Below are positions 42,853 through 52,598 of a stretch of 64,000 bases of DNA, piece after piece. Origin of the DNA: Sinorhizobium alkalisoli (GTDB taxonomy: Bacteria; Pseudomonadota; Alphaproteobacteria; Rhizobiales; Rhizobiaceae); the NCBI RefSeq assembly GCF_008932245.1, contig NZ_CP034910.1, positions 496,001 to 560,000 of the forward strand, given 5' to 3'. The number at the start of each line of letters is the position of its first letter. Positions within the stretch are counted from its first letter, which is position 1. A model generated the notes under the pieces. It was not told the DNA's origin. It ran no database searches and was given only the letters and a program-made list of their open reading frames with translations. Both the position numbers and the translations under genes were made by a program.

Positions 42853-43893
42853 ATGACCAGCTTTACAAGACGGACAATCTTGGCCTCGATCGGGGCGGCT
42901 CTGACCGCGCCCGCAATCCTGACGCGGGCGCATGCCGCCGAAGTGACCCTTCGGCTGCATCATTTCCTGCCGGGCGTCGCCCCGATGCAGACGAAGTTCT
43001 TCGAGCCATGGGCCGCCGAACTGACCGCCGCCTCGAACGGGGCGATCGAGGTCCAGATTTTCCCGGCCATGCAGCTTGGCGGCAAGCCGCCGCAGCTTGC
43101 CGACCAGACGCGGCAGGGCATTTGCGACATCGCCTGGACGCTGCCGGTCTATACGCCCGGCCGGTTTCCGGTTGCCGAGACCATGGCGAATCCCTTCATG
43201 GTGACCAACGCCGAGAAAACCTCGGTGGCCATGCACAAGCTCATGGACGAGTTCGGGCAGAACGAATACCGCGGCATGAAGGTCCTGGCCTTCCACACCC
43301 ATGATGGTGGCAAGCTGCACACCCGCAACGCGCCGGTGCGGAGCAAGGCCGATCTGAAGGGCCTGAAGCTCAGGGCGCCGAACCAGTCGACCGGCGATCT
43401 CTTGACCAATCTCGGTGCGGAGGTGGTCTTCTTCCCGGTGACGGAAATGGTGGTGGGTCTCTCGAACGGCGTGATCGACGGTTGTTGCCTGCCCTATGAA
43501 GTCGTACCCGCCTTCAAGCTGCAGGAACTGACCTCCTACAGCGCGGCGCCGGCGCCGGCGGCACGCGGGCTCTATGCCAATACCTTTGCACTGGTCATGA
43601 ACCAGGCCAAATACGAAGGCCTTTCGGACGATCTGCGCGGCGTCATCGACGCTGCGTCCGGCATGTCGCTGTCGCATCGGCTCGGCAAGCAGTTCGACGA
43701 ATTCGAAGCCCTCGGCAAGTCGGTGGTCGAGAAGCAGGGCAATCAGATCGTCGAGATTCCCACAGAGGAAATCGCGGTCTGGCGCGAGGCCGCCGCGCCG
43801 ATCTATGACGCCTGGATCGCCAAGCTCAACGATGCGGGCCACGATGGCGCCGCCATCATGGCCCGTGCGAACGAACTGCTCGACGAGGGCTGA
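42853..43893 (+). CDS. TRAP transporter solute-binding subunit (DctP type)
   Basis: A 346-residue periplasmic protein with a twin-arginine-like signal (FTRRTILASIG, cleavage after AHA). The DctP motifs are visible: KLHTRNAPVRSKADLKGLKLRAP, with the carboxylate-binding Arg, and the GLSNGVIDG helix. It binds an organic acid for the membrane subunits downstream. Position with CoA ligase and crotonase suggests hydroxycinnamate. ATG at 42853 has GGAGGAAT upstream. Confidence 0.85.
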   Translation: MTSFTRRTILASIGAALTAPAILTRAHAAEVTLRLHHFLPGVAPMQTKFFEPWAAELTAASNGAIEVQIFPAMQLGGKPPQLADQTRQGICDIAWTLPVYTPGRFPVAETMANPFMVTNAEKTSVAMHKLMDEFGQNEYRGMKVLAFHTHDGGKLHTRNAPVRSKADLKGLKLRAPNQSTGDLLTNLGAEVVFFPVTEMVVGLSNGVIDGCCLPYEVVPAFKLQELTSYSAAPAPAARGLYANTFALVMNQAKYEGLSDDLRGVIDAASGMSLSHRLGKQFDEFEALGKSVVEKQGNQIVEIPTEEIAVWREAAAPIYDAWIAKLNDAGHDGAAIMARANELLDEG

Positions 43894-43895
43894 CC

Positions 43896-44438
43896 ATGGC
43901 GGAACGCTTTCGCATCGAGGGCGAGCAGGGGGGAGATTCCCTCCTGTTCCGGCTGCTCTATGTCGCCTGTACCGCGCTCGCAGGTCTTGGCGGGCTGGTC
44001 GTTCTCGGCGCCGCCTTGATGGTGACCCTGTCGGTTGCCAGTGCGACCCTGGGCCTCGGCGCCATTCGCGGCGAGTTCGAACTGGTGGAGCTCTCCTGCG
44101 CGGCCTGCGCCTCCTTGTTTCTGCCGCTGTGTCAGCTGGTGAAGGGACATGTCATGGTTGACGTGTTCACCAACTGGTTGCCCGGCGCGACCAACCGCAC
44201 CATCGACGCGATCTGGACGGCGATCTTCGCGCTCGCCTGGTCCTTCCTGTGCTGGCGGCTCCTTGAAGGCCTGGTCGAAGTGCGTGGCTATGGTGACCGG
44301 ACGATGCTCCTCGGCGCCCCGATCTGGTGGGTCTACACTCCGGCGGTCCTGGGCACCGGACTGTCGGCCGTCGTTGCGACCCTGCAGGGACTTTCAACGC
44401 TGTTCCCTCGCACTTTCCGGATAAGGACTGCTGCATGA
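43896..44438 (+). CDS. TRAP transporter small membrane subunit (DctQ type)
   Basis: A 180-residue protein with four predicted membrane helices, including FELVELSCAACASLFLPLCQLVKGHVMVDVF, typical of DctQ. It forms the membrane complex with DctM. It starts two bases after the DctP stop and overlaps DctM by four bases. Confidence 0.82.
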   Translation: MAERFRIEGEQGGDSLLFRLLYVACTALAGLGGLVVLGAALMVTLSVASATLGLGAIRGEFELVELSCAACASLFLPLCQLVKGHVMVDVFTNWLPGATNRTIDAIWTAIFALAWSFLCWRLLEGLVEVRGYGDRTMLLGAPIWWVYTPAVLGTGLSAVVATLQGLSTLFPRTFRIRTAA

Positions 44439-45757
44439 CTCCTTTTGCCATCGCGATCATCCTGGTCGTCGCGTTATTCCTTCTGATCTTCATTCGCATG
44501 CCGATCGCACTCGCCATGGGACTGGTGGGCGCGGTGGGCTACGTCCAGCTGAGCTCGACGGCGAGCCTGTTGGCATATCTGAATACGGCCTGGGTCGACA
44601 AATTCATGTCCTACGACTTCGCCGTCGTTCCGCTCTTCATCCTGATGGGGCATCTGGCGACGAATTCCGGCATCTCCGCATCGATCTTCGCGGCCGCGCG
44701 CGCCTGGATCGGGCATCTGAACGGAGGCCTTGCGATGGCGGCGGTCGCGGGTTGCGCACTTTTCGGCTCGATCTCAGGCTCGTCGCTCGCAACTGCCTCG
44801 ACCATGACGCGCGTGGCCATGCCGGAGATGCGCAAACACGGCTTTTCCAGCGCACTTTCCTCCGGAGCGCTGGCGGCGGGGGGAACGCTGGGCATCCTCA
44901 TCCCGCCTTCCGTGGTTCTGATCATCTATGCACTGCTGACCGAGCAGAACATCGTCAAACTGTTCCTCGCCGCAACCGTTCCCGGCATATTGGCCGTCAT
45001 CGGCTTCATGCTCGCCATTTCGGTCTATGTGCGGCTCTATCCCGAAGAGGGGCCGACCAGCGAGCGCGCAGACCTGCGTCAGCGGCTGCGGTCGCTGCGC
45101 GGCATCTGGCACGTGGTCCTGATCTTCGCGATCGTGCTCGGCGGCATCTATGGCGGCTTCTTCACCCCGGCGCAGGGAGCGGCGGTGGGAGTCGTGCTGA
45201 CCCTGATCCTCGGGCGTCTGAAGGGCAAGCTCACTGCCCGGTCGGTCATCGACAGCCTGATCGACACCGCCGGATCGACCGCGATGATCTTCGCGATCGT
45301 CTTCGGGGCCGATCTGTTCAACGTGGCGCTGGCGCTCAGCCGCATGCCGGTCGAGGTGGCCGGGTTCTTTGCCGGCTCGGGCATTCCGCCGATGCTGGTC
45401 CTGCTCTCGATGGTCGTCTTCTATCTCGTCATGGGCTGCCTGATGGACAGCCTGTCGATGATCCTTTTGACCGTACCCGTCTTCTTCCCGACGATCATGG
45501 CCCTCGATTTCGGTCTGACCCCCGAGCACCTGGCAATGTGGTTCGGAATCCTCTCCCTCATCGTCGTCGAGATGGGCCTGATCACGCCGCCGGTGGGCAT
45601 GAACCTCTTCGTCATCTCGGCCCTGGCCAAGGACATCCCGATGACCGAGATCTTCCGAGGCACGCTGCCGTTCATCATTGCCGAATTCACCCGCATTGCC
45701 GTCATCATCAGCTTTCCGGCCCTGAGCTACTGGCTCGTTGATGTCGTCGCGAACTGA
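44435..45757 (+). CDS. TRAP transporter large membrane subunit (DctM type)
   Basis: A 440-residue protein with about 12-13 predicted helices and motifs FGSISGSSLATASTM, LGILIPPSVVLIIYA and LITPPVGMNLFVI. It is the Na+-dependent transport channel of the TRAP complex. ATG at 44435 overlaps the DctQ stop. Confidence 0.88.
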   Translation: MTPFAIAIILVVALFLLIFIRMPIALAMGLVGAVGYVQLSSTASLLAYLNTAWVDKFMSYDFAVVPLFILMGHLATNSGISASIFAAARAWIGHLNGGLAMAAVAGCALFGSISGSSLATASTMTRVAMPEMRKHGFSSALSSGALAAGGTLGILIPPSVVLIIYALLTEQNIVKLFLAATVPGILAVIGFMLAISVYVRLYPEEGPTSERADLRQRLRSLRGIWHVVLIFAIVLGGIYGGFFTPAQGAAVGVVLTLILGRLKGKLTARSVIDSLIDTAGSTAMIFAIVFGADLFNVALALSRMPVEVAGFFAGSGIPPMLVLLSMVVFYLVMGCLMDSLSMILLTVPVFFPTIMALDFGLTPEHLAMWFGILSLIVVEMGLITPPVGMNLFVISALAKDIPMTEIFRGTLPFIIAEFTRIAVIISFPALSYWLVDVVAN

Positions 45758-45808
45758 GGAGGCCCGACCATTCCTGCGACCGCCAATTCTGATCCAGTCA
45801 CGGATGCC

Positions 45809-46264
45809 GTGGAGCCGGACGACAGGCTGCTCCGCCAGTTCGTGGGATACAATATCAAGCGAGCGTTCATTCCGGTCCAGGAGGACGTGAGCGACACCCT
45901 CGCACCGCTGGGACTGCGGGTCGGTACGTTCTCGGCGCTTGCGGTCGTCGTCGCGAGCCCCGGCATCTCTCAGACCCAGCTTTCCCAGATCCTGAATATC
46001 AAGCGTTCCGGCGTCGTGCTCGTCGTGGACGAACTGGAGGGAATGGGTGCCGTGGAGCGAATGCCGGTCGAATCCGACCGGCGCGCCTATGCGCTGCAGG
46101 TAACGGCGGAAGGACGGGAACTGTGGCAACGGGCCGAATTCGCCGTTCGGGCGCACGAGGCGGCACTTTTTTCCGAACTCGACCCGGAGGAACTGCGTGT
46201 CCTTCGGGGCTTGCTTGACCGCGCCGCCCGCGGGGCGCGGCGCCGACGGGGGGAAAGGCAATGA
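45809..46264 (+). CDS. MarR-family regulator of the hydroxycinnamate operon
   Basis: A 151-residue winged-helix protein: SQTQLSQILNIKRSGVVLVVDELEGMGAVERMPVESDRRAYALQVT gives the HTH and wing. MarR proteins such as CouR/FerR/HcaR repress hydroxycinnamate genes and are released by the CoA thioesters. The GTG at 45809 has no clear ribosome-binding site; an in-frame ATT at 45770 lies eight bases after GAGGAGG that follows the dctM stop. The true start could therefore be ATT, giving 13 extra residues. It overlaps the ligase gene by four bases. Confidence 0.82.
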   Translation: MEPDDRLLRQFVGYNIKRAFIPVQEDVSDTLAPLGLRVGTFSALAVVVASPGISQTQLSQILNIKRSGVVLVVDELEGMGAVERMPVESDRRAYALQVTAEGRELWQRAEFAVRAHEAALFSELDPEELRVLRGLLDRAARGARRRRGERQ

Positions 46265-48075
46265 TCGACGCGATGACCGGGCTGCGGACTGTCCCGCATT
46301 CCGTTTCCATGCGCCAGCTCCCGGGGCATCTGCTCCTGACCTCGAACCTGCCGCTCGATCCGGTCGCAAGGCGTACCGCCGACTGGCTGCACCGCTGGGC
46401 CGAGCAGGCGCCCCAACGGGTGTTTCTTTCCGAGCGTGCCGGCGAAGGCTGGCGCGACATCACCTACGCCGAGACGCTCGGGCATGTGCGGACCATTGCC
46501 GCCGCGCTTATCGCACGCGGTCTCGGCCAGGAAACGCCCATCGCGATCCTCTCCGGCAACTCCGTCGACCACGCGCTGCTTTCCTTCGCTGCACAATATG
46601 CCGGCGTGCCGACGGTGCCGCTCGCCGAGCAGTATTCGCTGATCCCGGAGGCCCATGCGCGGCTCGTCTACGTCATCGAGAAGGTCCGGCCGAGGCTCGT
46701 CTTCGCCGACGATGCGGGGCGTTATGCCGGCGCGCTGGCCCTGCCGCAGTTCGACGGCATCGAGATCGTCGCGACCAGAACCGAAGGCGCCTCCAGGCCC
46801 GTCACTCCCTTCGCGGAGCTGCTCGAAGGAGACACGGCGGCCGATATCGACGGGCGCCTTGCCACGGTCGGCCCGGATACGGTCGCCAAGATACTCTTCA
46901 CCTCCGGATCTTCATCCGACCCGAAGGGAGTGCTGACCACCCAGCGCATGCTGTGCGCAAACCAGTCGCAGATGGGCTCCGTCCTGCCCTTTCTCAAGGA
47001 CCGGCCGCCGCGCATCTGCGATTGGCTGCCCTGGAACCATGTCTTCGGCGGCTCGCACAACGTCAACATGATGCTGGCGCATGGCGGAACGCTGACCATC
47101 GACAACGGCAAGCCGACCGGGACGCTGTTCAGCGAGACGGTACGCAACATCATTGCAAGAGCCGGAACGCTCTCTTTCAACGTGCCGGTCGGCTTCTCCA
47201 TGCTGGTACGCGAAATGGAAACCAACGATGCCCTTCGCCAAGCCTATTTCCGCGATCTCGACATGATCTTCTATGCCGGCGCGTCGCTGCCGCAGGACGT
47301 CTGGACCCGCCTGGAGACGATGGCCATGGAGGTTCGCGGGCGCCTCCCGCTTATGATCTCGAGCTGGGGCATGACCGAGACGGCGCCGGCCACCATCATG
47401 GTGCACGAGCCCATCGGGCGTTCGGGCGTCGTCGGCGTGCCGCTGCCGGGAACCGAGGTCAAGCTGATCCCCGACGGCGACATGCGTTGCGAGTTGCGCG
47501 TGAAGGGACCGAACATCATGCCGGGATATTTCGGCGACCCGGCCAAGACCGCCGAGGCCTTCGACGAGGAGGGCTTTCTGCGGACCGGGGACGCGGTCCG
47601 GTTCGTCAGCAACGACGATCCCGACCGCGGCCTCACTTTCGACGGCCGCGTTTCGGAGGATTTCAAGCTCCAGACCGGCACCTGGGTCCAGGCTGGCAAG
47701 CTACGGCTGCAAGCACTGGAGGCCCTGCGGGGGCTGGTTCAGGATGTGGTGGTCTGCGGCCATGACCGCGATGCGATCGGACTTTTCATCTTTCCGCGCC
47801 CCGATCAGCTGCGCGGCGAGAACAGTTCGGATGGCGCCGTTATCGATGCGGCGCTGCAGGCCAGGATCGAGGCGCGGCTGCGCGACATGGCCGCGGCGGC
47901 CACCGGATCGGGCCGGCGCATCAGCCGCGCGATCATCCTTTCAGAGCCGCCTTCGCTGAAGGATGCGGAGATCACCGACAAGGGCTCGCTCAACGTCCGC
48001 AAGATCATCATGCGCAGGGCCACACTGCTCGAGCGCCTCTATGACAACGAAGACCCGGCGCTGATACGCGTCTGA
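46261..48075 (+). CDS. Feruloyl/p-coumaroyl-CoA synthetase-type AMP-dependent ligase
   Basis: A 604-residue adenylate-forming enzyme. P-loop ILFTSGSSSDPKGV, then MISSWGMTETAP, FLRTGDAVRF and the C-terminal DKGSLNVRKI lysine region. Feruloyl-CoA synthases have this length and the DWLPWNHVFGG motif. It activates hydroxycinnamates to CoA thioesters, the entry step of the operon's pathway. Overlaps marR by four bases. Confidence 0.85.
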   Translation: MIDAMTGLRTVPHSVSMRQLPGHLLLTSNLPLDPVARRTADWLHRWAEQAPQRVFLSERAGEGWRDITYAETLGHVRTIAAALIARGLGQETPIAILSGNSVDHALLSFAAQYAGVPTVPLAEQYSLIPEAHARLVYVIEKVRPRLVFADDAGRYAGALALPQFDGIEIVATRTEGASRPVTPFAELLEGDTAADIDGRLATVGPDTVAKILFTSGSSSDPKGVLTTQRMLCANQSQMGSVLPFLKDRPPRICDWLPWNHVFGGSHNVNMMLAHGGTLTIDNGKPTGTLFSETVRNIIARAGTLSFNVPVGFSMLVREMETNDALRQAYFRDLDMIFYAGASLPQDVWTRLETMAMEVRGRLPLMISSWGMTETAPATIMVHEPIGRSGVVGVPLPGTEVKLIPDGDMRCELRVKGPNIMPGYFGDPAKTAEAFDEEGFLRTGDAVRFVSNDDPDRGLTFDGRVSEDFKLQTGTWVQAGKLRLQALEALRGLVQDVVVCGHDRDAIGLFIFPRPDQLRGENSSDGAVIDAALQARIEARLRDMAAAATGSGRRISRAIILSEPPSLKDAEITDKGSLNVRKIIMRRATLLERLYDNEDPALIRV

Positions 48076-48086
48076 CGGAGGTTAGA

Positions 48087-48962
48087 ATGGTGGATTTTGC
48101 CAAGGTCCGCGCGATCGACATCCATACCCACGCCGAAGAGCCCTGCGGCTGTCACGCGGATGATGGTTATGATGAGCTGCAGTCAAGGATGGCGAGCTAT
48201 TTCGGCGCTCCATGGAAGCACCCTCCGACCATTCCGGAGACGGCCGCGCACTACCGCGCCATGAACATCGCCGCGGTGATCTTCCCGGTCGACGCCGAAC
48301 GTGAAACGGGCTATCGCCGTTACTCCAACGACGAGGTGCTCGAACTCGTCAAAGAGAACGATGACGTCCTGATCCCCTTCGCCTCGATCGACCCCTGGAA
48401 GGGGAAGATGGCCGTGCGCGAGGCGCGCCGGCTGATCGAGCAGCACGGCATCAGGGGGTTCAAGTTTCACCCCACCATGCAGGGCTTCTATCCGAATGAC
48501 CGGATGGCCTATCCCTTCTACGAGGTGCTGGCCGAACACGGCTGCGTCGCACTTTTCCACACCGGACAAACGGGTGTGGGGTCCGGCATGCGCAGCGGCA
48601 ACGGGATGCGCCTCAAATACTCCAACCCGATGTACCTCGATGACGTCGCGGTCGATTTTCCCGACATGAACATCATCGCGGCCCATCCGAGCTTTCCCTG
48701 GCAGGAAGAGGCAATTGCCGTCGCGCAACACAAGCCGAATGTCTATATCGACCTCTCGGGATGGTCGCCGAAATATTTCCCGCCGATCTTGGTGCGCTAC
48801 GCCAACAGCCTTTTGAAGAAGAAGATGCTTTTCGGCTCGGACTGGCCGATGATTGCGCCCGAGAAATGGCTCGATGCCTTCGACAAGGCGGATTTCAAGG
48901 ACGAGGTGCGGCCGCTGATTCTCAAGGAGAATGCAATGCGGCTTCTTGGTGTCGGCACGTGA
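48087..48962 (+). CDS. Amidohydrolase-2 family hydrolase; candidate hydroxyphenyl-beta-ketoacyl-CoA hydrolase
   Basis: A 291-residue TIM-barrel metal hydrolase: AIDIHTHAEEP (metal His pair), FKFHPTMQGFYPND, FHTGQTGVG, AAHPSFPW and LFGSDWPM. In A. fabrum an amidohydrolase-family protein in a like cluster cleaves the beta-keto thioester to release the benzoate (vanillate or 4-hydroxybenzoate). The location between the ligase and an acyl-CoA dehydrogenase supports the same role; this is from recalled literature. It overlaps the next gene by four bases (GTGA). Confidence 0.75.
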   Translation: MVDFAKVRAIDIHTHAEEPCGCHADDGYDELQSRMASYFGAPWKHPPTIPETAAHYRAMNIAAVIFPVDAERETGYRRYSNDEVLELVKENDDVLIPFASIDPWKGKMAVREARRLIEQHGIRGFKFHPTMQGFYPNDRMAYPFYEVLAEHGCVALFHTGQTGVGSGMRSGNGMRLKYSNPMYLDDVAVDFPDMNIIAAHPSFPWQEEAIAVAQHKPNVYIDLSGWSPKYFPPILVRYANSLLKKKMLFGSDWPMIAPEKWLDAFDKADFKDEVRPLILKENAMRLLGVGT

Positions 48963-50545
48963 TTCCCTTCACCGCGCCGGTCGACGACATCCTGTTCTCG
49001 CTCCGGCACGTGGCCGATGCCCCCTCGCTGCCGGATTGGGACGACGAATTGGCCGAGGGGATCATCGGCCATTTCGCGGCGTTCGCGGAAGGGGTGATCG
49101 CGCCGCTCGACGAGCCGGGCGACCGGCAGGGCTGCCGGCTGGAGAATGGTCGTGTCCGCATGCCCGACGGCTTCGGCGAGGCTTTCGGTCGGCTCGCGGA
49201 GATGGGCTGGCAGGGGCTGAGCGCCCCGGAATCTTTCGGCGGCATGGGGCAGGGCCCGCTCGTCGCCGCAATGGTGTCGGAGATCTTTTCCGGTGCCTGC
49301 CATTCCCTTCAGATGGTCTGCAATCTCGTTCCGGGCGCCATTTCCACACTGCTGAAGTTTGGCACTGAGGCGCAGCAGGCGGTCTGGATACCGCGTCTGG
49401 CGGCAGGCCGCGCGCTGTCCACCATGTGCCTGACCGAGTCCGGCGCCGGGTCTGATCTCTCACGCATCCGTACGCGGGCGACGCGGCGGGCGGACGGCTG
49501 GCGCATCGACGGGGAGAAGATCTTCATCTCCGGCGGCGATCAGGACATGTCGGAAGACATCCTGCATCTCATTCTTGCCCGTAGCGGCACGATCGACGAC
49601 GGCGTGAAGGGCCTTTCGCTGTTCCTCGCCAGCAAGTCACAGGCGGGCTCTTCGATCAAGATCACGCGGATCGAGGAGAAGCTCGGTCTCCACGCATCGC
49701 CCACCTGCCAGATGGCCTTCGATGCCACCGCGGCTGAACTGGTCGGTGTTGAGGGCGAGGGGTTGAAGGCCATGTTCACGGTGATGAACCACGCAAGGCT
49801 TGACGTCGCCCTGCAGGGGGTTGCCCATGCTGCACGGTCGTTCGCCATCGCCTCGGCCTATGCGGCCGAGCGGACACAGGGGCGCCGGGCCGACGGCGGC
49901 GATGCGGTGCTTGCCGACCACGCCGATGTGCGGCGGATGCTCGACGAGCAGCGCGCGCTGGCGCTGGGCGCTCGGGCGATGATCCATGTGACGCTGGTGG
50001 AGCAGGCGCGTGGCGGAGAGGCCCTCGCGGACTTTCTGACGCCGGTCTGCAAGGTCTTCTGCACGAATGCCGGCATCAGGGCGGCCGATCTCGCCATCCA
50101 GGTCCTCGGCGGCTACGGATATCTCACCGAGTACAGAGTGAGCCAGGCATGGCGCGACGCCCGGATTACCTCCATCTACGAAGGCGCGAACGGCATACAG
50201 GCTTTGGTGACCGCCACCAGGGGCTTGCGTGCACGGCAGGGCGCGGGGGCCGATGCTTTCGACGCGCTGATCGGCCGACTGTCCGACCGCCCCGAGATCA
50301 TGGATTTACGCGCTACGTGGCGCGAAGGGCGCTCCCTGGTCTTGGCGGCGACCGATCCGGCGGCACTGGCACATGATTTCACGGCCCTGACCGCCACGCT
50401 GTTCTATAGAGCCGTCTGGGCCCGATACCGAGCGACCAGCGATGATCCGGATATCGCTCGACTGTTCAATATGGTCCTGTCCGTGCCGTTGCCCGTGGCC
50501 CTGCCGATGAAGAGCACCGATGGGGTTGCAAGCTCAACCGAGTGA
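48959..50545 (+). CDS. Acyl-CoA dehydrogenase family protein
   Basis: A 528-residue acyl-CoA dehydrogenase, larger than the usual 380-400 because of an N-terminal extension (FTAPVDDILFSLRHVADAP) and a C-terminal helical tail, as in the FadE-like subgroup. Motifs: MCLTESGAGSDLSRIRTRA, KIFISGGDQDMSEDI, and the end YGYLTEYRVSQAWRDARITSIYEGANGIQ with the catalytic Glu. It may oxidise hydroxyphenylpropionyl-CoA to the cinnamoyl-CoA, widening the operon's range. GTG start at 48959 matches the family N terminus. Confidence 0.82.
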   Translation: MIPFTAPVDDILFSLRHVADAPSLPDWDDELAEGIIGHFAAFAEGVIAPLDEPGDRQGCRLENGRVRMPDGFGEAFGRLAEMGWQGLSAPESFGGMGQGPLVAAMVSEIFSGACHSLQMVCNLVPGAISTLLKFGTEAQQAVWIPRLAAGRALSTMCLTESGAGSDLSRIRTRATRRADGWRIDGEKIFISGGDQDMSEDILHLILARSGTIDDGVKGLSLFLASKSQAGSSIKITRIEEKLGLHASPTCQMAFDATAAELVGVEGEGLKAMFTVMNHARLDVALQGVAHAARSFAIASAYAAERTQGRRADGGDAVLADHADVRRMLDEQRALALGARAMIHVTLVEQARGGEALADFLTPVCKVFCTNAGIRAADLAIQVLGGYGYLTEYRVSQAWRDARITSIYEGANGIQALVTATRGLRARQGAGADAFDALIGRLSDRPEIMDLRATWREGRSLVLAATDPAALAHDFTALTATLFYRAVWARYRATSDDPDIARLFNMVLSVPLPVALPMKSTDGVASSTE

Positions 50546-50589
50546 GCCCATTTTCCGACAGCAGCACGATCCTCTTGACCGCCAGCAGG

Positions 50590-50856
50590 TCACCCGAACC
50601 GGATGGCGCTCCTCGCGCGCGCCTTTGCGGCTTCTTCCTCACGGTTGCGAGGCGGTTGCGATGTCTCCAGGGAGTCGAGCAACTCGCGGGCGGATTTCGC
50701 GATTGAATTCACGGCGCGATCGAATGCCGCTTCATTCCGTTTCGCCGGCCTGGTCGTTCCACTCAATTTGCGCACGAATTGCAGCGCAGCATCGTGAATT
50801 TCCCGGTCGCTTGCGGGCGGTTCGAAATTGAAGAGCGTCCTTATGTTTCTGCACAT
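50590..50856 (-). CDS. DUF2277 small protein
   Basis: An 88-residue protein with MCRNIRTLFNFEPPAS and FVRKLSGTTRPAKRNEAAFD, the DUF2277 signature. Its function is unknown. ATG at 50856 is preceded by GGGAG. It is convergent with the acyl-CoA dehydrogenase gene and downstream of msrA. Confidence 0.8.
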   Translation of the reverse strand: MCRNIRTLFNFEPPASDREIHDAALQFVRKLSGTTRPAKRNEAAFDRAVNSIAKSARELLDSLETSQPPRNREEEAAKARARSAIRFG

Positions 50857-50934
50857 CGCTTGCTCCCGCTTATCCTCGTCTTCAAATGGTTTGCGGTGGA
50901 CCGCGGCCGGCAAAGCCCAATCCCGGCTGCCGGC

Positions 50935-51441
50935 CTATTCGGCGGCCCTGCGACGCGGCAACACCCAGTCGGGGCGCGGATAATGGCAGGTGTAGCCGTT
51001 GGGGTAGCGCTCCAGGTAGTCCTGATGTTCCGGCTCCGCCTCCCAGAAGTCTCCAACCGGCTCGACTTCGGTCACGATCTTGCCCGGCCAAAGGCCCGTC
51101 GCCTCGACGTCCGCGATGGTGTCCTCTGCTATTCGCTTCTGCTCATCGTCGGCGTAGTAGATCGCCGACCGGTAGGAGAGGCCGATGTCGTTGCCCTGCC
51201 GGTTCCTGGTGGTCGGATCGTGAATCTGGAAGAAGAACTCCAGAATCCGTCTGTAACTGATGGTCCCGGGGTCGAAGACGATTTCGATCGCCTCGGCATG
51301 CGTGCCGTGATTGCGATAGGTCGCGTTCGGCACGTCGCCACCGGTATAGCCGACGCGGGTCGATATGACCCCCGGGAGCTTGCGGATCAGGTCCTGCATC
51401 CCCCAGAAGCAGCCGCCGGCCAACACAGCCTTCTCGGTCAT
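50935..51441 (-). CDS. msrA: Peptide methionine sulfoxide reductase A
   Basis: A 168-residue MsrA with the active-site motif GCFWG (Cys11), GYTGG, and the C-terminal region [19 protein letters not shown] with a second Cys. It reduces Met-S-sulfoxide in proteins after oxidative damage. It begins directly after the stop of msrB, so the two form an operon covering both sulfoxide stereoisomers. Confidence 0.92.
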   Translation of the reverse strand: MTEKAVLAGGCFWGMQDLIRKLPGVISTRVGYTGGDVPNATYRNHGTHAEAIEIVFDPGTISYRRILEFFFQIHDPTTRNRQGNDIGLSYRSAIYYADDEQKRIAEDTIADVEATGLWPGKIVTEVEPVGDFWEAEPEHQDYLERYPNGYTCHYPRPDWVLPRRRAAE

Positions 51442-51885
51442 TCAGATTTCCTCCACCTGGTCGATAAACGCGCCATAGCCCTCGGCTTCCATTTCCTCGC
51501 GCGGAATGAAGCGCAGTGCAGCGGAATTGATGCAATAGCGAAGTCCGCCGCGGTCTTGCGGACCGTCCGGAAACACATGGCCGAGGTGGCTGTCGCCATG
51601 CGCGGAGCGCACCTCGGTGCGGATCATACCATAGGAGCTATCCCGCAATTCGTTGATGTTTGCCGGTACGATCGGCTTGGTGAAACTCGGCCAGCCGCAG
51701 CCGGAATCGAACTTGTCGGCCGAGGCGAACAGCGGTTCGCCGGAAACGACGTCGACATAGATCCCCGGCCTTTTGTTGTCGTGATATTCCCCCGTGAACG
51801 GGCGCTCCGTGCCGTTCTGCTGCGTCACCCGATATTGTTCGGGCGAAAGCTTCCTGATGGCGTCGTCAGTCTTTGCATAGTTCAT
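51442..51885 (-). CDS. msrB: Peptide methionine sulfoxide reductase B
   Basis: A 147-residue Msr[32 protein letters not shown] and the catalytic Cys in [11 protein letters not shown]. The CxxC pairs of zinc-binding members are missing, so this is the zinc-free type, with the resolving Cys in GCGWP. It reduces Met-R-sulfoxide and is transcribed with msrA. Confidence 0.92.
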   Translation of the reverse strand: MNYAKTDDAIRKLSPEQYRVTQQNGTERPFTGEYHDNKRPGIYVDVVSGEPLFASADKFDSGCGWPSFTKPIVPANINELRDSSYGMIRTEVRSAHGDSHLGHVFPDGPQDRGGLRYCINSAALRFIPREEMEAEGYGAFIDQVEEI

Positions 51886-52063
51886 TGCCTATCTCCGTCC
51901 TCGGATATGCCGCCTGAATATGGCGATTGCCCACGAGGATTTCCAATGCGGGGCGTGCATGGATTTGATGCCCCCCGGAAAAGCGGTACAAATGCGGAAG
52001 ATGACGGCGGTGTCCGCGTTGCGACCCGGAGAAGGCCTTCCGATCATGGCCGATCTTGTCTGA

Positions 52064-52513
52064 CTACTGGCTGCTCTCGTCTTTACCGCCGTCGACGTTG
52101 AGATAAGCCAGGACCACGAGACTGCTCAGATTGATGACGCTCAGGACGACCGCTACGTTCAGGTTTCCCAGCCCGACGGCCGCGCCGTTGGCGCCGGCGT
52201 TCCAGATACTGGCGGCGGTAACGAGTCCCTTCACATTGTGCCGCAGCTTGACGATGGCACCCCCTCCTATGAAACCAATGCCGGTTACGACGCCCTGGAG
52301 GACGCGCGCCTGAGCTTCGGCGCTCCCCGGAAAGTCGGTGTTGACCACGAGCGCGAAGCCGCAAGCTGCCACGGCGACGATCGGAAGGGTCCTGAAGCCG
52401 ACGCTGTAGCGGCCGCGGCCCCTTTCCCATCCGATCGGAAGGGCCAGCGCGAAGGCAATCAGGATCTTGGTCAGATCCTGGATCAGACGCTCGAGATCAA
52501 AACCCAGCTCCAT
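52064..52513 (-). CDS. MgtC/SapB-family membrane protein
   Basis: A 149-residue protein with four predicted helices and the MgtC N-terminal domain motifs ALALPIGWERGR, and GVVTGIGFIGGGAIVK. The family aids survival under low Mg2+, acid or within hosts by an unclear mechanism. It lacks the C-terminal ACT-like domain of true MgtC. ATG at 52513 is the family start; an ATG at 52543 lacks support. An RpoE2-type promoter is 86-110 bases upstream. Confidence 0.78.
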   Translation of the reverse strand: MELGFDLERLIQDLTKILIAFALALPIGWERGRGRYSVGFRTLPIVAVAACGFALVVNTDFPGSAEAQARVLQGVVTGIGFIGGGAIVKLRHNVKGLVTAASIWNAGANGAAVGLGNLNVAVVLSVINLSSLVVLAYLNVDGGKDESSQ

Positions 52514-52598
52514 TTTCGCTGCACCCACCGGGAGACGGCCCATCGCGCCGCCGCGCTCTGCGGAGTTTGAACTCTCCTCGGAACAGAATTAAAGCTCC

